Positions 17,515 through 27,565 of a stretch of 64,000 nt of DNA are shown piece after piece (position 1 is the stretch's first letter; each line of letters opens with the position of its first letter). This DNA comes from Rhodococcus ruber NBRC 15591 (GTDB lineage Bacteria; Actinomycetota; Actinomycetes; Mycobacteriales; Mycobacteriaceae). A program made the position numbers and the translations under genes. The notes beneath the pieces are model-generated. The model saw only the letters and a list, made by a program, of their open reading frames with translations. It was not told where the DNA came from and made no database searches. The stretch is from positions 1-64,000 of the forward strand of contig NZ_BCXE01000010.1 of assembly GCF_001894945.1 (NCBI RefSeq), in the 5' to 3' direction.

Positions 17515-18705
17515 CTACGCGCCCACGGCTTCCTTCCACGTGACGACGCGGCCGATGCGCAGGATGGACCGGCGGTAGATCCGCGCCCCGAGCACGCTCA
17601 GGGCGGCGGTCACGAGCAGCATCAGCACGATGGTGCCGACGATCTGCAGCGGTGTCGCCACGCCGGCAGCGATGCGCAGCGGCATCAGGATCGCCGAGAA
17701 CGGCGGGATCCAGCTCAGCACGGTGCTCCACGTCGACTCGGGGTCGTCGACCGAGGAGAAGGCCGCGAAGAACATCGCGACGATGAGCACCATCAGCGGC
17801 GACGCCGTGGCGTTCACGTCCTCCTGCCGGGACACCATCGACCCGGCAGCGGCGTAGAGGACCGCGAAGAACGCGAACCCGAGGACGAACCAGCCCAGGG
17901 TGCCGGCGAGCGTGCCCAGGGCCGTGCCGGTCACGGTGAGCGTCCCGGTCGCGAGACCGGCACCGACCCCGGCCACTCCGTATGCGGTGAGTTGCAGCAG
18001 CCCCACGGCGCCGATGCCGACGATCTTGCCCCACAGCAGCTGCAGCGGGCGCAGCGTCGACAGCAGCAGTTCCACCACGCGCGACGACTTCTCCTCGACC
18101 ACGCCCATCGCCACGTACATGCCGAACATCATGATCTGCATGTACAGCAGCACGACCGCGGCGATCGCCAGGGTGGTGCGCTGCCCCTGCTCCGGGTCCG
18201 GGGGATCGAGCGCTTCGACGGTCACGGTGGCGCGGGCGGTGTCCGCCGCCAGCGCCGACGGGTCGACGCCGCGCGCGGTGAGGGCGTCGACCTGGGCCTG
18301 CTGCGCGACGGCCGTGTCGATCGTCGCGCGCAGGGCCGGATCGATCTCCGATTCGGCGACGGCCGTGACCGAACCTCCCGGGCCCGGGATCAGCGCGACG
18401 TCGAGTTCGCCGTCGCGCACCCGGTCGCGACCGTCCCCGGCGTCGGGGACCTCGGAGACGTCGACGGAGCTGCCGGTGGCGTCCCCGATCGCGCTGATCG
18501 TCGCGCCGAGCGCCGGGTCGCCGACGACGCCGACGGTGGCGGCTTCGTCGTCGCCGGCGAACAGCGACACGGCGACGATGCCGCCGACGATGGCGAGCAG
18601 GACGATCGCGTTGCTGATCAGGAAGCTCTTCTTGCGGACCTGGGTGAGGAACTCGCGGCGGGCCACCAGGGCCACGGCGTGGACGGGACTCAGCGGGGCG
18701 CTCAC
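17515..18705 (-). CDS. ABC exporter permease, NatB-like
   Basis: A 396-residue ABC-2-type permease. One helix near the N-terminus (SFLISNAIVLLAIVGGIVAV) is followed by a large extracytoplasmic domain (about 50-205) and about five further helices, with the conserved VVEEKSSRVVELLLSTLRPLQLLWGKIVG loop. This architecture is that of NatB/YhaP-type exporters. The GTG start overlaps the ATPase stop by 4 bp. The transported substrate is unknown; Na+ is only one possibility from the family name. Confidence 0.88.
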   Translation of the reverse strand: MSAPLSPVHAVALVARREFLTQVRKKSFLISNAIVLLAIVGGIVAVSLFAGDDEAATVGVVGDPALGATISAIGDATGSSVDVSEVPDAGDGRDRVRDGELDVALIPGPGGSVTAVAESEIDPALRATIDTAVAQQAQVDALTARGVDPSALAADTARATVTVEALDPPDPEQGQRTTLAIAAVVLLYMQIMMFGMYVAMGVVEEKSSRVVELLLSTLRPLQLLWGKIVGIGAVGLLQLTAYGVAGVGAGLATGTLTVTGTALGTLAGTLGWFVLGFAFFAVLYAAAGSMVSRQEDVNATASPLMVLIVAMFFAAFSSVDDPESTWSTVLSWIPPFSAILMPLRIAAGVATPLQIVGTIVLMLLVTAALSVLGARIYRRSILRIGRVVTWKEAVGA

Positions 18706-19592
18706 GCGGCCACCACCTCTCGGAACAGGTCGGTCAGCGTCGGGCGATGGACGGAGAATTCGTGCACGGGACCGGTGGCGAGGGCGGCCCGGAGGATCTG
18801 CTGGTCGTCGGCGCCCTTCCCGAGCAGCAGAACGGTGCGGCCACCGCCGTGGGCGACGGTGGTGACGCCGGGCAGGTCGGCGGCCCAGCCCTCGGGGGCG
18901 TGCGGGGCGTGCACCTCGAGCCGGGCCGCGCCGTGGCCGCGCAGCTCGTCGACGGTGCCGACGGCGCGCATCGTTCCCTTGGAGATGATCCCGACCCGGT
19001 GGCAGAGCCGCTGCACGAGGTCGAGTTGGTGGCTCGAGAAGATCACCGGCACTCCGGTTTCGGCCTTCTCGATCAGCACGTCGCTCATGACGTCGACGGC
19101 GACGGGGTCCAGGCCCGAGAACGGCTCGTCGAGGACCAGCACCTTCGGATCGTGCACCAGGGCGGCCGCGAGCTGGACCCGCTGCTGGTTGCCGAGGGAG
19201 AGCGCGTCGACGGCGTCGTCCACGCGCTCGGCGATGCCCAGCCGGCTCGTCCATCGTGCGACGGCGGCGTCGGCCTCGGATCGTGACAGTCCGTGCAGGC
19301 GAGCAAGGTACGACAGTTGCGCTCCGACCTTCATCTTCGGGTACAGCCCGCGTTCCTCCGGCATGTACCCGATGGTGCGGCGCACGTCGAGGTCGACGGG
19401 CCGGCCGCCGAGCCGCACCTCGCCGGAGTCGGCGGCGAGGACACCGAGGACGATCCGCATGGTGGTGGTCTTCCCGGCGCCGTTGCTGCCGACGAAGCCG
19501 AACAACTCCCCGGGTCGCACATCGAAGGTGACGTCGTCGAGTGCGACGACGTCGCCGTATCGTTTCGAGACACCGTTGATCGTGAGCGTCAC
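18702..19592 (-). CDS. ABC transporter ATP-binding protein, NatA-like
   Basis: A 296-residue ABC ATPase with Walker A GSNGAGKTT, Q-loop YMPEERGLYPKMKVG, signature SLGNQQRVQLAAAL (a degenerate LSGGQ, usual for this exporter group), Walker B VLVLDEPFSGLD and the switch His in FSSHQLD. The C-terminal extension is typical of NatA/YhaQ-type subunits. GGAGGAAAC precedes the GTG start. It is encoded with its permease and, 33 bp downstream of a small membrane protein and XRE regulator, probably forms a four-gene operon. Confidence 0.9.
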   Translation of the reverse strand: MTLTINGVSKRYGDVVALDDVTFDVRPGELFGFVGSNGAGKTTTMRIVLGVLAADSGEVRLGGRPVDLDVRRTIGYMPEERGLYPKMKVGAQLSYLARLHGLSRSEADAAVARWTSRLGIAERVDDAVDALSLGNQQRVQLAAALVHDPKVLVLDEPFSGLDPVAVDVMSDVLIEKAETGVPVIFSSHQLDLVQRLCHRVGIISKGTMRAVGTVDELRGHGAARLEVHAPHAPEGWAADLPGVTTVAHGGGRTVLLLGKGADDQQILRAALATGPVHEFSVHRPTLTDLFREVVAA

Positions 19593-19625
19593 GTTTCCTC
19601 CGTCTTCCTCGGGTCGTTCTCTGCG

Positions 19626-20171
19626 TCAGTCGGTTTCGTCGGGATCGGGACTGTTCCAGGCGAGGATCATCGCGGGCAGGCACCCGCCGATCAGCGTCGC
19701 GGTCAGCGTCATGAGCCCGCCCGCATAGGCCATCCTGGGATGCATGCCGTCGGTCTGTACGCTGCCGACGACGAGATAGAGCACCGGAATCATCACCAGC
19801 GACTGGGTCACGGTCAGGGCGATCGAGCGAGCGCTGTTGCGTTCCTGGATCTCTCGTTCGTCGAGTGCCGCGCGCGGGGCGTCGCCCTGCCTGCCGGAGA
19901 CGATCTGCAGTGAGATCCACAGGGGGAAGAACGCCAGGCACGCCGGCAGCCACAGCAGTGGTCCCCGTTCGAAGAAGTGGCACAGCACGCCCACGGTGAA
20001 CATGAGGACGAACGTGGCGGCGAGGGCCACGACGAGGATGCGACGGCGTCGTCGAGTGCGCCAGCGCGGCAACATGTTCCGGAACTTCTCCTCGTTCCTC
20101 AGGAAGCGCCGGGTGCGGTAGGCCTCGTACCGTTCGAGGGGAGTGGGATCGTGGACGGGCATCTCGGTCAC
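19626..20171 (-). CDS. four-helix membrane protein of unknown function, in XRE/ABC operon
   Basis: A 181-residue protein. A basic N-terminal region (RWRTRRRRR) precedes two hydrophobic helices (ILVVALAATFVLMFTVGVL, LWLPACLAFFPLWISLQIV), a charged loop (DEREIQERNSARSIAL) and two more helices. This layout, next to an XRE regulator and an ABC exporter, is seen in uncharacterised actinobacterial loci. The start GTG overlaps the XRE stop by 4 bp. No family function is known to me. Confidence 0.75.
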   Translation of the reverse strand: MTEMPVHDPTPLERYEAYRTRRFLRNEEKFRNMLPRWRTRRRRRILVVALAATFVLMFTVGVLCHFFERGPLLWLPACLAFFPLWISLQIVSGRQGDAPRAALDEREIQERNSARSIALTVTQSLVMIPVLYLVVGSVQTDGMHPRMAYAGGLMTLTATLIGGCLPAMILAWNSPDPDETD

Positions 20172-20458
20172 TGTGCGTCACGTCCTTCGGTTGCGGTGCG
20201 GATTCGGTACACCTCGGTGGACAGTGGCCCGAACTCGGTGCGGGAGAACACGGCTTCGACCGGGAGGCCGAAGACGTCGCAGATGCGGAAGGCGAGGTCG
20301 AGGCTCGGGTAGTGGTCGCCGCGTTCGAGGGCGCCGACGGTCTGGGGATTGACCTCGACGAGTTCCGCGAGTTGCGCGCGGCTCATTCCGCGTTCCGCGC
20401 GCAGGACGCGGATGCGGTTGTGGATCGGCAGGGTTTCCCCCCGACGTACCGGGCTCAT
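20168..20458 (-). CDS. XRE-family HTH regulator
   Basis: A 96-residue Cro/C1-type regulator with the HTH at about residues 15-68 (RIRVLRAERGMSRAQLAELV, NPQTVGALERGDHYPSLDLA) and a short C-terminal tail. Small stand-alone XRE proteins of this kind often head operons with membrane proteins and ABC exporters and control them. The sequence just upstream of the ATG includes CAACGAATTGTTG (20460-20472), a short palindrome that could be its own operator. Confidence 0.85.
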   Translation of the reverse strand: MSPVRRGETLPIHNRIRVLRAERGMSRAQLAELVEVNPQTVGALERGDHYPSLDLAFRICDVFGLPVEAVFSRTEFGPLSTEVYRIRTATEGRDAQ

Positions 20459-20570
20459 GCAACGAATTGTTGTAAAAACCCAACGTTTCGTCAAGTGGAA
20501 GTTGCCGCAGAGTGCGCGAAACGGACATCGACAACCCTCGGTATGTTCGTGATGTCCGAGACGGATGAGG

Positions 20571-20941
20571 CTACTCGAGCAGCCCGCGGAGCCGGTCGAT
20601 CTCGCGCCGGTCCCGCTTGGTGGGCCGGCCCGTGCCGCGGTCGCGGCGCGGGAGGGAGGCGAGGATCTCCTTGGGCGGGGGTGGGGGACTGTGGTCCTCG
20701 TAGGCCTGTGCTGCGATCGGTGCACCCACCCGCTTGGTGAGCAGCTGCGTCACCCGCACGATCCGTTCCGCCCCGGCGACCCGCACCCGCACCTCGTCGC
20801 CGACCTTCACCGCCTGCGACGGCTTCGCGGGGGTGTCGTTGACCCGTACGTGCCCGCCCCGGCACGCGGCCGCAGCCGCGGATCGCGTCTTGAACAGGCG
20901 TACCGCCCAGGTCCAGCTGTCCACCCGCACACTGCCCGGCG

Positions 20942-20945
<4 letters not shown>
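20571..20945 (-). CDS. RNA-binding S4 domain protein (Hsp15/RqcP-like)
   Basis: A 124-residue protein with an N-terminal S4 fold (VRVDSWTWAVRLFKTRSAAA, GGHVRVNDTPAKPSQAVKVGDEVRV) and a basic C-terminal tail rich in proline and arginine. Hsp15/RqcP-type proteins bind stalled or split 50S ribosomes. The start overlaps the stop of the ABC-F gene by 4 bp (ATGA), so a translation-related partnership with the ABC-F ATPase is plausible. Confidence 0.87.
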
Positions 20946-22579
<1,634 letters not shown>

Positions 22580-22665
22580 CTCTCGATTATCCCCACGCCC
22601 GCCGCGGGGTTTCCGGATGGTGGGATGCGGGGAACACCGGGCGGCCGGATCCGGTTGCGTCGATC

Positions 22666-23490
22666 ATGACCGTTCCCACGATCACCCTCAACGACGGCAA
22701 CACGATTCCGCAGCTCGGCTTCGGCCTGTGGCAGGTCGAGGACGAGCAGAGCTACGACGCGGTGACCGAGGCGCTGCGGGTGGGCTACCGCAGCATCGAC
22801 ACCGCGGCGATCTACGGCAACGAGGCGGGCACGGGCCGCGCGCTGCGCGACTCGGGCGTCCCCCGCGACGAGCTGTTCGTCACCACCAAGCTGTGGAACA
22901 GCGACCAGGGCTACGACTCGACGCTGCGCGCCTTCGACACGAGCCTCGCTCGGCTCGGCCTCGACTACGTCGACCTGTACCTGATCCACTGGCCGGCACC
23001 GGGCCAGGACCGCTACATCGACACCTTCCGCGCCTTCCAGAAGATCAAGGCCGAAGGCCGGGCCCGTTCGATCGGTGTCTCCAACTTCCGGATCGAGGAC
23101 CTCGACCGGCTGATCGACACCGTCGGCGAGGTCCCGGCCGTCAACCAGATCGAGCTGCATCCGCGGTTCAACCAGGCCGAGCTGCGGGCCTACCACACCG
23201 GCAAGGGCATCGCCACGGAGGCGTGGAGTCCCCTCGGCCAGGGCACCGTGCTCGACGACCCCACGCTGACCTCGATCGCGCAGGCTCACGGCCGCAGCGT
23301 CGCGCAGGTGATCCTGCGCTGGCACATCCAGCTCGGCAACATCGTCATCCCCAAGTCCGTCACCCCCGAGCGCATCGCGAGCAACTTCGACGTCTTCGGC
23401 TTCGAGCTGACCGCGGACGACCTCGACCGGATCCGCGGGCTGCACGACGACAGCGGCCGCATCGGCGGCGACCCCAGCACGTTCTCCTGA
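22666..23490 (+). CDS. aldo/keto reductase (AKR5-like)
   Basis: A 274-residue NADPH-dependent TIM-barrel reductase of the 2,5-diketo-D-gluconate reductase type. Signatures: LGFGLWQVEDEQSYDAV, DTAAIYGNEAGTGRAL with the catalytic Tyr, FVTTKLWN with Lys, YLIHWP with His, VNQIELHP and IPKSVTPERIASN for NADPH binding. ATG start. It is followed by a long hairpin and stands alone. The physiological substrate is unknown. Confidence 0.9.
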   Translation: MTVPTITLNDGNTIPQLGFGLWQVEDEQSYDAVTEALRVGYRSIDTAAIYGNEAGTGRALRDSGVPRDELFVTTKLWNSDQGYDSTLRAFDTSLARLGLDYVDLYLIHWPAPGQDRYIDTFRAFQKIKAEGRARSIGVSNFRIEDLDRLIDTVGEVPAVNQIELHPRFNQAELRAYHTGKGIATEAWSPLGQGTVLDDPTLTSIAQAHGRSVAQVILRWHIQLGNIVIPKSVTPERIASNFDVFGFELTADDLDRIRGLHDDSGRIGGDPSTFS

Positions 23491-23517
23491 TCGGCGGCGG
23501 CGGCGGCGGTGGTGGTG

Positions 23518-23572
23518 GTGACCGAATGTGACACGCGTTCGATCTGATCGACGCAATGTGACATTCGGTCAC
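23518..23572. terminator. long hairpin of the CCGAATGT/ACATTCGG family
   Basis: GTGACCGAATGT (23518-23529) pairs with ACATTCGGTCAC (23561-23572). The interior holds a second inverted pair around TCGATC/GATCGA. Related copies are at 24188-24238 and 59891-59949. Confidence 0.7.
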
Positions 23573-23670
23573 CGCGTTCGGCCTGCACGTGCGGCCTGCA
23601 CGATGAGTTCTCCCGGTCTGGCCGGTCCGTATCGATACGGGCTCCGGCCGGAGCCGGGAGAGGAGTCGTC

Positions 23671-24177
23671 GTGAGTACACCGGTCACCACCACCGTCGAT
23701 GCGCGTTTCGGGGACGACGGGGAGCCGCCCCTGCCGTGGTCCGACACCGAGGAGCTGCTCGAGTCCGCACAGCTGTACTGGCTCAGCACGGTCCGGCGCG
23801 ACGGCGTCCCGCATGTGACGCCGCTGATCGGACTGTGGCATGCGGGCGGATTCGTCTTCTGCACGGGTCCGGGTGAGCAGAAGACCCACAACCTGCGGCA
23901 CAACGATGCCGTCGCGGTCACCACGGGTGTCGCGACCTGGGCGGCCGGCACGGACGTCGTCGTCGAGGGCCGCGCCCACCGGGTCACCGACGGCGACGCG
24001 CTACACGCCGTCGCCGAGGCGTACTACGTCAAGTACGGCCAGCAGTGGCGTTTCGAGGTCCACGGTGACGCCGTCGGTCCGGTGGACGATCCGGGCTGGG
24101 TCTTCCGCGTCGTGCCGAGCAAGGTGCTCGTCTTCGCCAAGGGCCCGTTCGGCCAGACCACGCACCGGTTCGCCTGA
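23671..24177 (+). CDS. pyridoxamine 5'-phosphate oxidase-fold protein
   Basis: A 168-residue split-barrel flavin/F420-binding-fold protein. The N-terminal strand set (YWLSTVRRDGVPHVTPLIGLWHAGGFVFCTG) and HNLRHNDAVAVTTG are characteristic of the PPOX superfamily. GAGAGGAG precedes the GTG start. Cofactor (FMN, F420 or heme) and substrate are not determinable. It is convergent with the HtrA-like gene, with a hairpin between. Confidence 0.87.
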   Translation: MSTPVTTTVDARFGDDGEPPLPWSDTEELLESAQLYWLSTVRRDGVPHVTPLIGLWHAGGFVFCTGPGEQKTHNLRHNDAVAVTTGVATWAAGTDVVVEGRAHRVTDGDALHAVAEAYYVKYGQQWRFEVHGDAVGPVDDPGWVFRVVPSKVLVFAKGPFGQTTHRFA

Positions 24178-24187
24178 GCTGCCCGTG

Positions 24188-24238
24188 GGCCGAATGTCAC
24201 ATCCGGTCGATGTGATCGACTGAATGTGACATTCGGCC
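24188..24238. terminator. long hairpin of the CCGAATGT/ACATTCGG family
   Basis: GGCCGAATGTCACA (24188-24201) pairs with TGTGACATTCGGCC (24225-24238), and an inner stem GTCGA/TCGAC extends it. It lies between convergent genes, so it is probably a bidirectional terminator. Confidence 0.8.
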
Positions 24239-24253
24239 AAAGGGGTTCGGGGG

Positions 24254-25318
24254 TCAGCGCGGCGGGCCGACGTCCAGGACGACGCGGGCGGTGCGGTGCC
24301 GGCCGGTGACGTCGAGCCAGCCGATCTCCACGCTGTCGCCCGGACGGCGCGCCATCAGCATGTCCTCGAGGTCCACCGTGGTCGAGACGGGGCGCCCGTC
24401 GAACGCGACGATGACGTCGCCGATCTCGAGGCCGGTGCCGGCGGCGGGGGTGCCGTAGCCGACCCACAGCACTTCGGCGCCCGTTTCCTCGTTGCCGGTC
24501 CGGTCGGTGGTGACGCTCACGCCGAGCAGCGGGGTCGGGCCGACGTGCACCGTCCCCGCGCTCGTCCCGGTACGGACCTGGTCCACCACGTCGAGGGCGG
24601 TTCCGATGGGCACTGCGTACGCCTCGGGTGGATCGGGGACGGCGGCCGGGTCCGGTTCGACCGCCCCGGCGGTGTTGACCCCCACGACGGTGCCGAACGC
24701 GTCGACGAGCGGACCACCGGAGTCTCCGGGCCGGATCGCCGCGCTGACCTGCAGCATTCCGCGCAACCGACGTAGCGATCCGTCCATCGAGTCGCGCACC
24801 GACACCGTCTTGTCGACGGCGACGATCGTGCCGGGTGCCGGCACGACGACGCCGCCGCCGTCCGCGTTGCCGAAGGCCGTCACGGGCGAGCCCGGTTGGG
24901 GAAGGGGCGTCTCGGTCACGGCCGCGACGGGCAGACCGGCGGCGGAGCCGAGTTGCAGTACGGCGATGTCGAGGGTGGAGTCGTAGCCGAGCACCGCGAC
25001 GTCGTAGCTCGCGCCGGTGTGGGGGCTCACCGCGCTGATGTCGGTGGCTCCGGTGACGACATGGTGGTTGGTGAGCACCGTGCCGTCGGCCGTGAGGACG
25101 ATGCCGGTGCCCGAGATGCCGCGCCAGCCGCGGTTCGCGGTGAGGGTGACGACGGCCGGAGCGATCCGTGCCGAAACCTCCTCCGCCGTCGGCGGCACGA
25201 TCGGCAGAGCGGGCGCCGCGGGCGGTGGTGGCGGCACAGCGATCTCGACCGTCGCCGGTGCGGTGAGCACCAGGCCGGCGGCCACCATCGCCAAAACGGC
25301 GCCGAGGCGGCGGATCAC
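24254..25318 (-). CDS. S1C (HtrA/DegP-like) serine protease with PDZ domain
   Basis: A 354-residue exported trypsin-like protease. The N-terminal helix (LGAVLAMVAAGLVLTAP) is a signal or membrane anchor followed by a Pro-rich linker. The catalytic triad is visible: His in LTNHHVVTG, Asp in DSTLDIAVLQL, Ser in RPGDSGGPLVDAFGTVVGVN. A PDZ domain occupies about residues 265-350 (GDVIVAFDGRPV). Probable envelope quality control. The GTG start overlaps the upstream flavoprotein gene's stop by 4 bp. Confidence 0.9.
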   Translation of the reverse strand: MIRRLGAVLAMVAAGLVLTAPATVEIAVPPPPPAAPALPIVPPTAEEVSARIAPAVVTLTANRGWRGISGTGIVLTADGTVLTNHHVVTGATDISAVSPHTGASYDVAVLGYDSTLDIAVLQLGSAAGLPVAAVTETPLPQPGSPVTAFGNADGGGVVVPAPGTIVAVDKTVSVRDSMDGSLRRLRGMLQVSAAIRPGDSGGPLVDAFGTVVGVNTAGAVEPDPAAVPDPPEAYAVPIGTALDVVDQVRTGTSAGTVHVGPTPLLGVSVTTDRTGNEETGAEVLWVGYGTPAAGTGLEIGDVIVAFDGRPVSTTVDLEDMLMARRPGDSVEIGWLDVTGRHRTARVVLDVGPPR

Positions 25319-26415
25319 GGCCCCGGCGCGGTGGCCGCGAGGTGGTCGACGAGTTCGCGGGCGGCGGCGCGACCGGCGCGGTTCGCGCCGATGGTCGACG
25401 CCGAGGGCCCGTATCCGACGAGATGGATCCGCGGGTCCGCGGCGACCTGCGTCGCCAGCTTGCCCGTCATGGTGATGCCGCCGCCGGGATTGCGCAGGCC
25501 GAGGGGGGCGAGGTGGTCGAGGGAACTGCGAAAACCGGTGCACCAGAGGATGACGTCCACGTCGAGCGTGGTGCCGTCGGACCATCGGACGCCGGTCTCG
25601 GTGATCTCGTCGAACATCGGGAGGCGGTCGAGTGCGCCGCGTTCACGCGCCGCGCGGATCGCGGGCGTGACCGGCAGACCGGTCACCGACACCACCGATC
25701 CGGGCGGCAGGCCCCGCCGGACCCGGTCCTCGACGAGTGCGACGGCGGACCGCCCGAGCTCCGGCGTGAAATCCTCGTCACGCCAAGCAGGTTCGCGGCG
25801 GGTGACCCAGGTGGTGTCGGTGACGCGGGAGATCTCGTCGAGCAGCTGCACCGCCGAGATGCCGCCCCCGACGACGAGGACGTGCCGGCCGGCGAACTCG
25901 TCGGCGCTGCGGTAGTCCCGGGTGTGCAGCTGTCGTCCGCGGAAGCGCATCGCCCCCGGGTACCAGGGCACGAAGGGGTGTTCCCACGTGCCGGTGGCGT
26001 TGACCAGCCCGCGGGCGGAATACACCCCGTGGTCGGTCTCCACCCGCAGGCGCTCGCCGCGGTCGCACACCACGCCGACCTGGACGGGGCGGTGCACCGG
26101 CAGGTGAAAGCGCGCCTCGTAGGCGCGGTAGTACTCGGGCACCGCGGAGGAGGCCGGGACCTGTCCTGCGGTGGTGTCGACCGCCTCGGAGAACGGCCAC
26201 CCCGGCAGGTCGTGCACTCCGTTGACGGTGCTCAGTGTCAGGGAGGGCCACCGCTGCTGCCATGCGCCGCCGGGGCCGAACGACCGGTCCAGGACGACGA
26301 ACCCGGACTGCGGTTCGATGCCGAATCGTCGCAGGAAGTAGGCGGTGGACAGCCCGGCCTGACCCGCGCCGATCACGACGACGTCGACGGTGGTGGCCGG
26401 TGTGTCCGTCGTCAT
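25315..26415 (-). CDS. flavin-containing monooxygenase-like FAD/NAD(P) protein
   Basis: A 366-residue group-B flavoprotein monooxygenase-like enzyme. FAD-binding GAGQAGLSTAYFL lies near the N-terminus; the NADPH-binding VVGGGISAVQLLDEIS is near residue 170; ATGTWEHP and ILWCTGFRSSLDHLAPLGLR are family motifs. The start is the ATG at 26415 with GGGAGAG upstream; the frame stays open a further 69 codons through the tandem repeat at 26445, but those codons encode only the repeat. It forms a two-gene unit with the HtrA-like protease. The substrate is unknown. Confidence 0.88.
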   Translation of the reverse strand: MTTDTPATTVDVVVIGAGQAGLSTAYFLRRFGIEPQSGFVVLDRSFGPGGAWQQRWPSLTLSTVNGVHDLPGWPFSEAVDTTAGQVPASSAVPEYYRAYEARFHLPVHRPVQVGVVCDRGERLRVETDHGVYSARGLVNATGTWEHPFVPWYPGAMRFRGRQLHTRDYRSADEFAGRHVLVVGGGISAVQLLDEISRVTDTTWVTRREPAWRDEDFTPELGRSAVALVEDRVRRGLPPGSVVSVTGLPVTPAIRAARERGALDRLPMFDEITETGVRWSDGTTLDVDVILWCTGFRSSLDHLAPLGLRNPGGGITMTGKLATQVAADPRIHLVGYGPSASTIGANRAGRAAARELVDHLAATAPGP

Positions 26416-26444
26416 CACCGCTCTCCCTTCCGTGGGTCCGTCTT

Positions 26445-26589
26445 CATGATGCACCGACGTGTCCGTCGCATGATGCACCGACGTGTCCGTCGCATGATGC
26501 ACCGACGTGTCCGTCTTCATGATGCACCGACGTGTCCGTCGCATGATGCACCGACGTGTCCGTCGCATGATGCACCGACGTGTCCGTCG
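26445..26589. repeat. six-copy 24-bp tandem repeat in the FMO 5' region
   Basis: Six copies of a 24-bp unit beginning CATGATGCACCGACGTGTCC start at 26445, 26469, 26493, 26518, 26542 and 26566. The third copy differs at its end and is followed by one extra base, so the array is two three-copy blocks of 73 bp. Each unit contains a CGACG-TGTC-CGTCG mini-hairpin. The array lies between the flavoprotein start and the divergent SPFH gene. Confidence 0.95.
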
Positions 26590-26606
26590 CCGCTGTCCGG
26601 CCGGCC

Positions 26607-26640
26607 GATAATGTGATATCACTTTAATATCTCATTGGAG
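26607..26640 (+). promoter_or_regulatory. AT-rich promoter region with GTGATATCAC palindrome
   Basis: GTGATATCAC (26613-26622) is a perfect palindrome. GATAT (26615-26619) also pairs with ATATC (26627-26631). GATAAT at 26607 could be a -10 element. This is one of the few AT-rich stretches in the window, 23-56 bp upstream of the SPFH start, and is probably its promoter/operator. Confidence 0.4.
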
Positions 26641-26662
26641 TCTCCGGAAAGGGAGTCCCGCC

Positions 26663-27550
26663 ATGTCCGCCACCTCCTCCGTCGTCACGGAGCGGCCCGG
26701 AAGGTCCGTCAACGGCTGGTCCGTCCTCGCGATCGCGCTCACCGTGGACATCGCGGCCGTGGCGCTCGCCGTGTTCGGCGCGCTGAACCACAACGTCGCG
26801 CTCGTCGTGGTCGGCGCGGTGCTGGTCGTCCCGGCCACCGTCGCGCTCGCCGGCCTGGTCCTCGTCGAGCCCAACGAGGCGCGGGTGCTGCAGTTGCTCG
26901 GCAGCTCGTACTCGGGCACCCTCCGGAAGGACGGGTTGCGGTGGATGAACCCGCTCAACACCCGCCGCAAGGTTTCGACCCGGATCCGCAACCACGAGAC
27001 CGGGATCGCGAAGGTCAACGACGCCGACGGCAACCCCATCGAGATCTCGGCGGTCATCGTGTGGCAGGTCGAGGACACCGCCCGGGCCGTGTTCGATGTC
27101 GACGACTTCGAGGAGTTCGTCGCCGTGCAGACCGAGGCGGCCGTCCGTCACATCGCCGGCAGCTACCCGTACGACGCGGGCCCGGAGACGTTGTCGCTGC
27201 GGCAGAACGCCGACGAGATCACCACGAGGCTGTCCGCCGAAGTCGACGAGCGGGTCGGATCCGCCGGCGTGCGGGTCGTCGAATCCCGGATCAACCGGCT
27301 CGCGTACGCGCCCGAGATCGCGCAGGCCATGTTGCGCCGGCAGCAGGCGGGTGCGGTCATCGCCGCGCGTGAGCAGATCGTCAAGGGCGCGGTCGGCATG
27401 GTCGCAACCGCCCTCGAACAGCTCGAGAAGGAACACACCATCGAACTCGACGAGGAGCGCAGGGCCGCGATGGTGAGCAACCTGCTCGTGGTCCTGTGCG
27501 GCGACCAGAGCGCGCAACCGGTGCTCAACACCGGATCGCTCTACGCCTGA
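26663..27550 (+). CDS. SPFH (stomatin/prohibitin/flotillin)-domain membrane protein
   Basis: A 295-residue protein with two N-terminal hydrophobic helices (about 20-65) followed by an SPFH domain (VEPNEARVLQLLG, TRIRNHETGIAKVNDADGNP, FVAVQTEAAVRHIAGSYPYD) and a helical C-terminus with VKGAVGMVATALEQLEKEHTIEL. SPFH proteins scaffold membrane microdomains or regulate membrane proteases. AAAGGGAG lies upstream of the ATG. A small ribbon-helix-helix gene follows after 15 bp, an arrangement common in actinobacteria. Confidence 0.87.
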   Translation: MSATSSVVTERPGRSVNGWSVLAIALTVDIAAVALAVFGALNHNVALVVVGAVLVVPATVALAGLVLVEPNEARVLQLLGSSYSGTLRKDGLRWMNPLNTRRKVSTRIRNHETGIAKVNDADGNPIEISAVIVWQVEDTARAVFDVDDFEEFVAVQTEAAVRHIAGSYPYDAGPETLSLRQNADEITTRLSAEVDERVGSAGVRVVESRINRLAYAPEIAQAMLRRQQAGAVIAAREQIVKGAVGMVATALEQLEKEHTIELDEERRAAMVSNLLVVLCGDQSAQPVLNTGSLYA

Positions 27551-27565
27551 CGCGTCGTCGACACG

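Noticed and set aside
16183-19728. 1181-codon plus-strand frame opposite accD3 and the ABC transporter
   Set aside because: Shadow frame; composition is Arg/Gly/His-rich and matches no family.
17515-20181. A single 888-codon frame covering the ABC permease and upstream genes
   Set aside because: Only the last 396 codons resemble a protein; the upstream part is Arg/His-rich shadow of the ATPase and membrane protein genes. The GTG at 18705 with a GTGA overlap is the better start.
26445-26589. CRISPR array
   Set aside because: Units are directly abutting 24-mers with no unique spacers and no cas genes nearby.
26416-26622. 69-codon N-terminal extension of the flavoprotein
   Set aside because: Encodes only the tandem repeat in two frames, while GGGAGAG and the FAD-binding start support ATG 26415.
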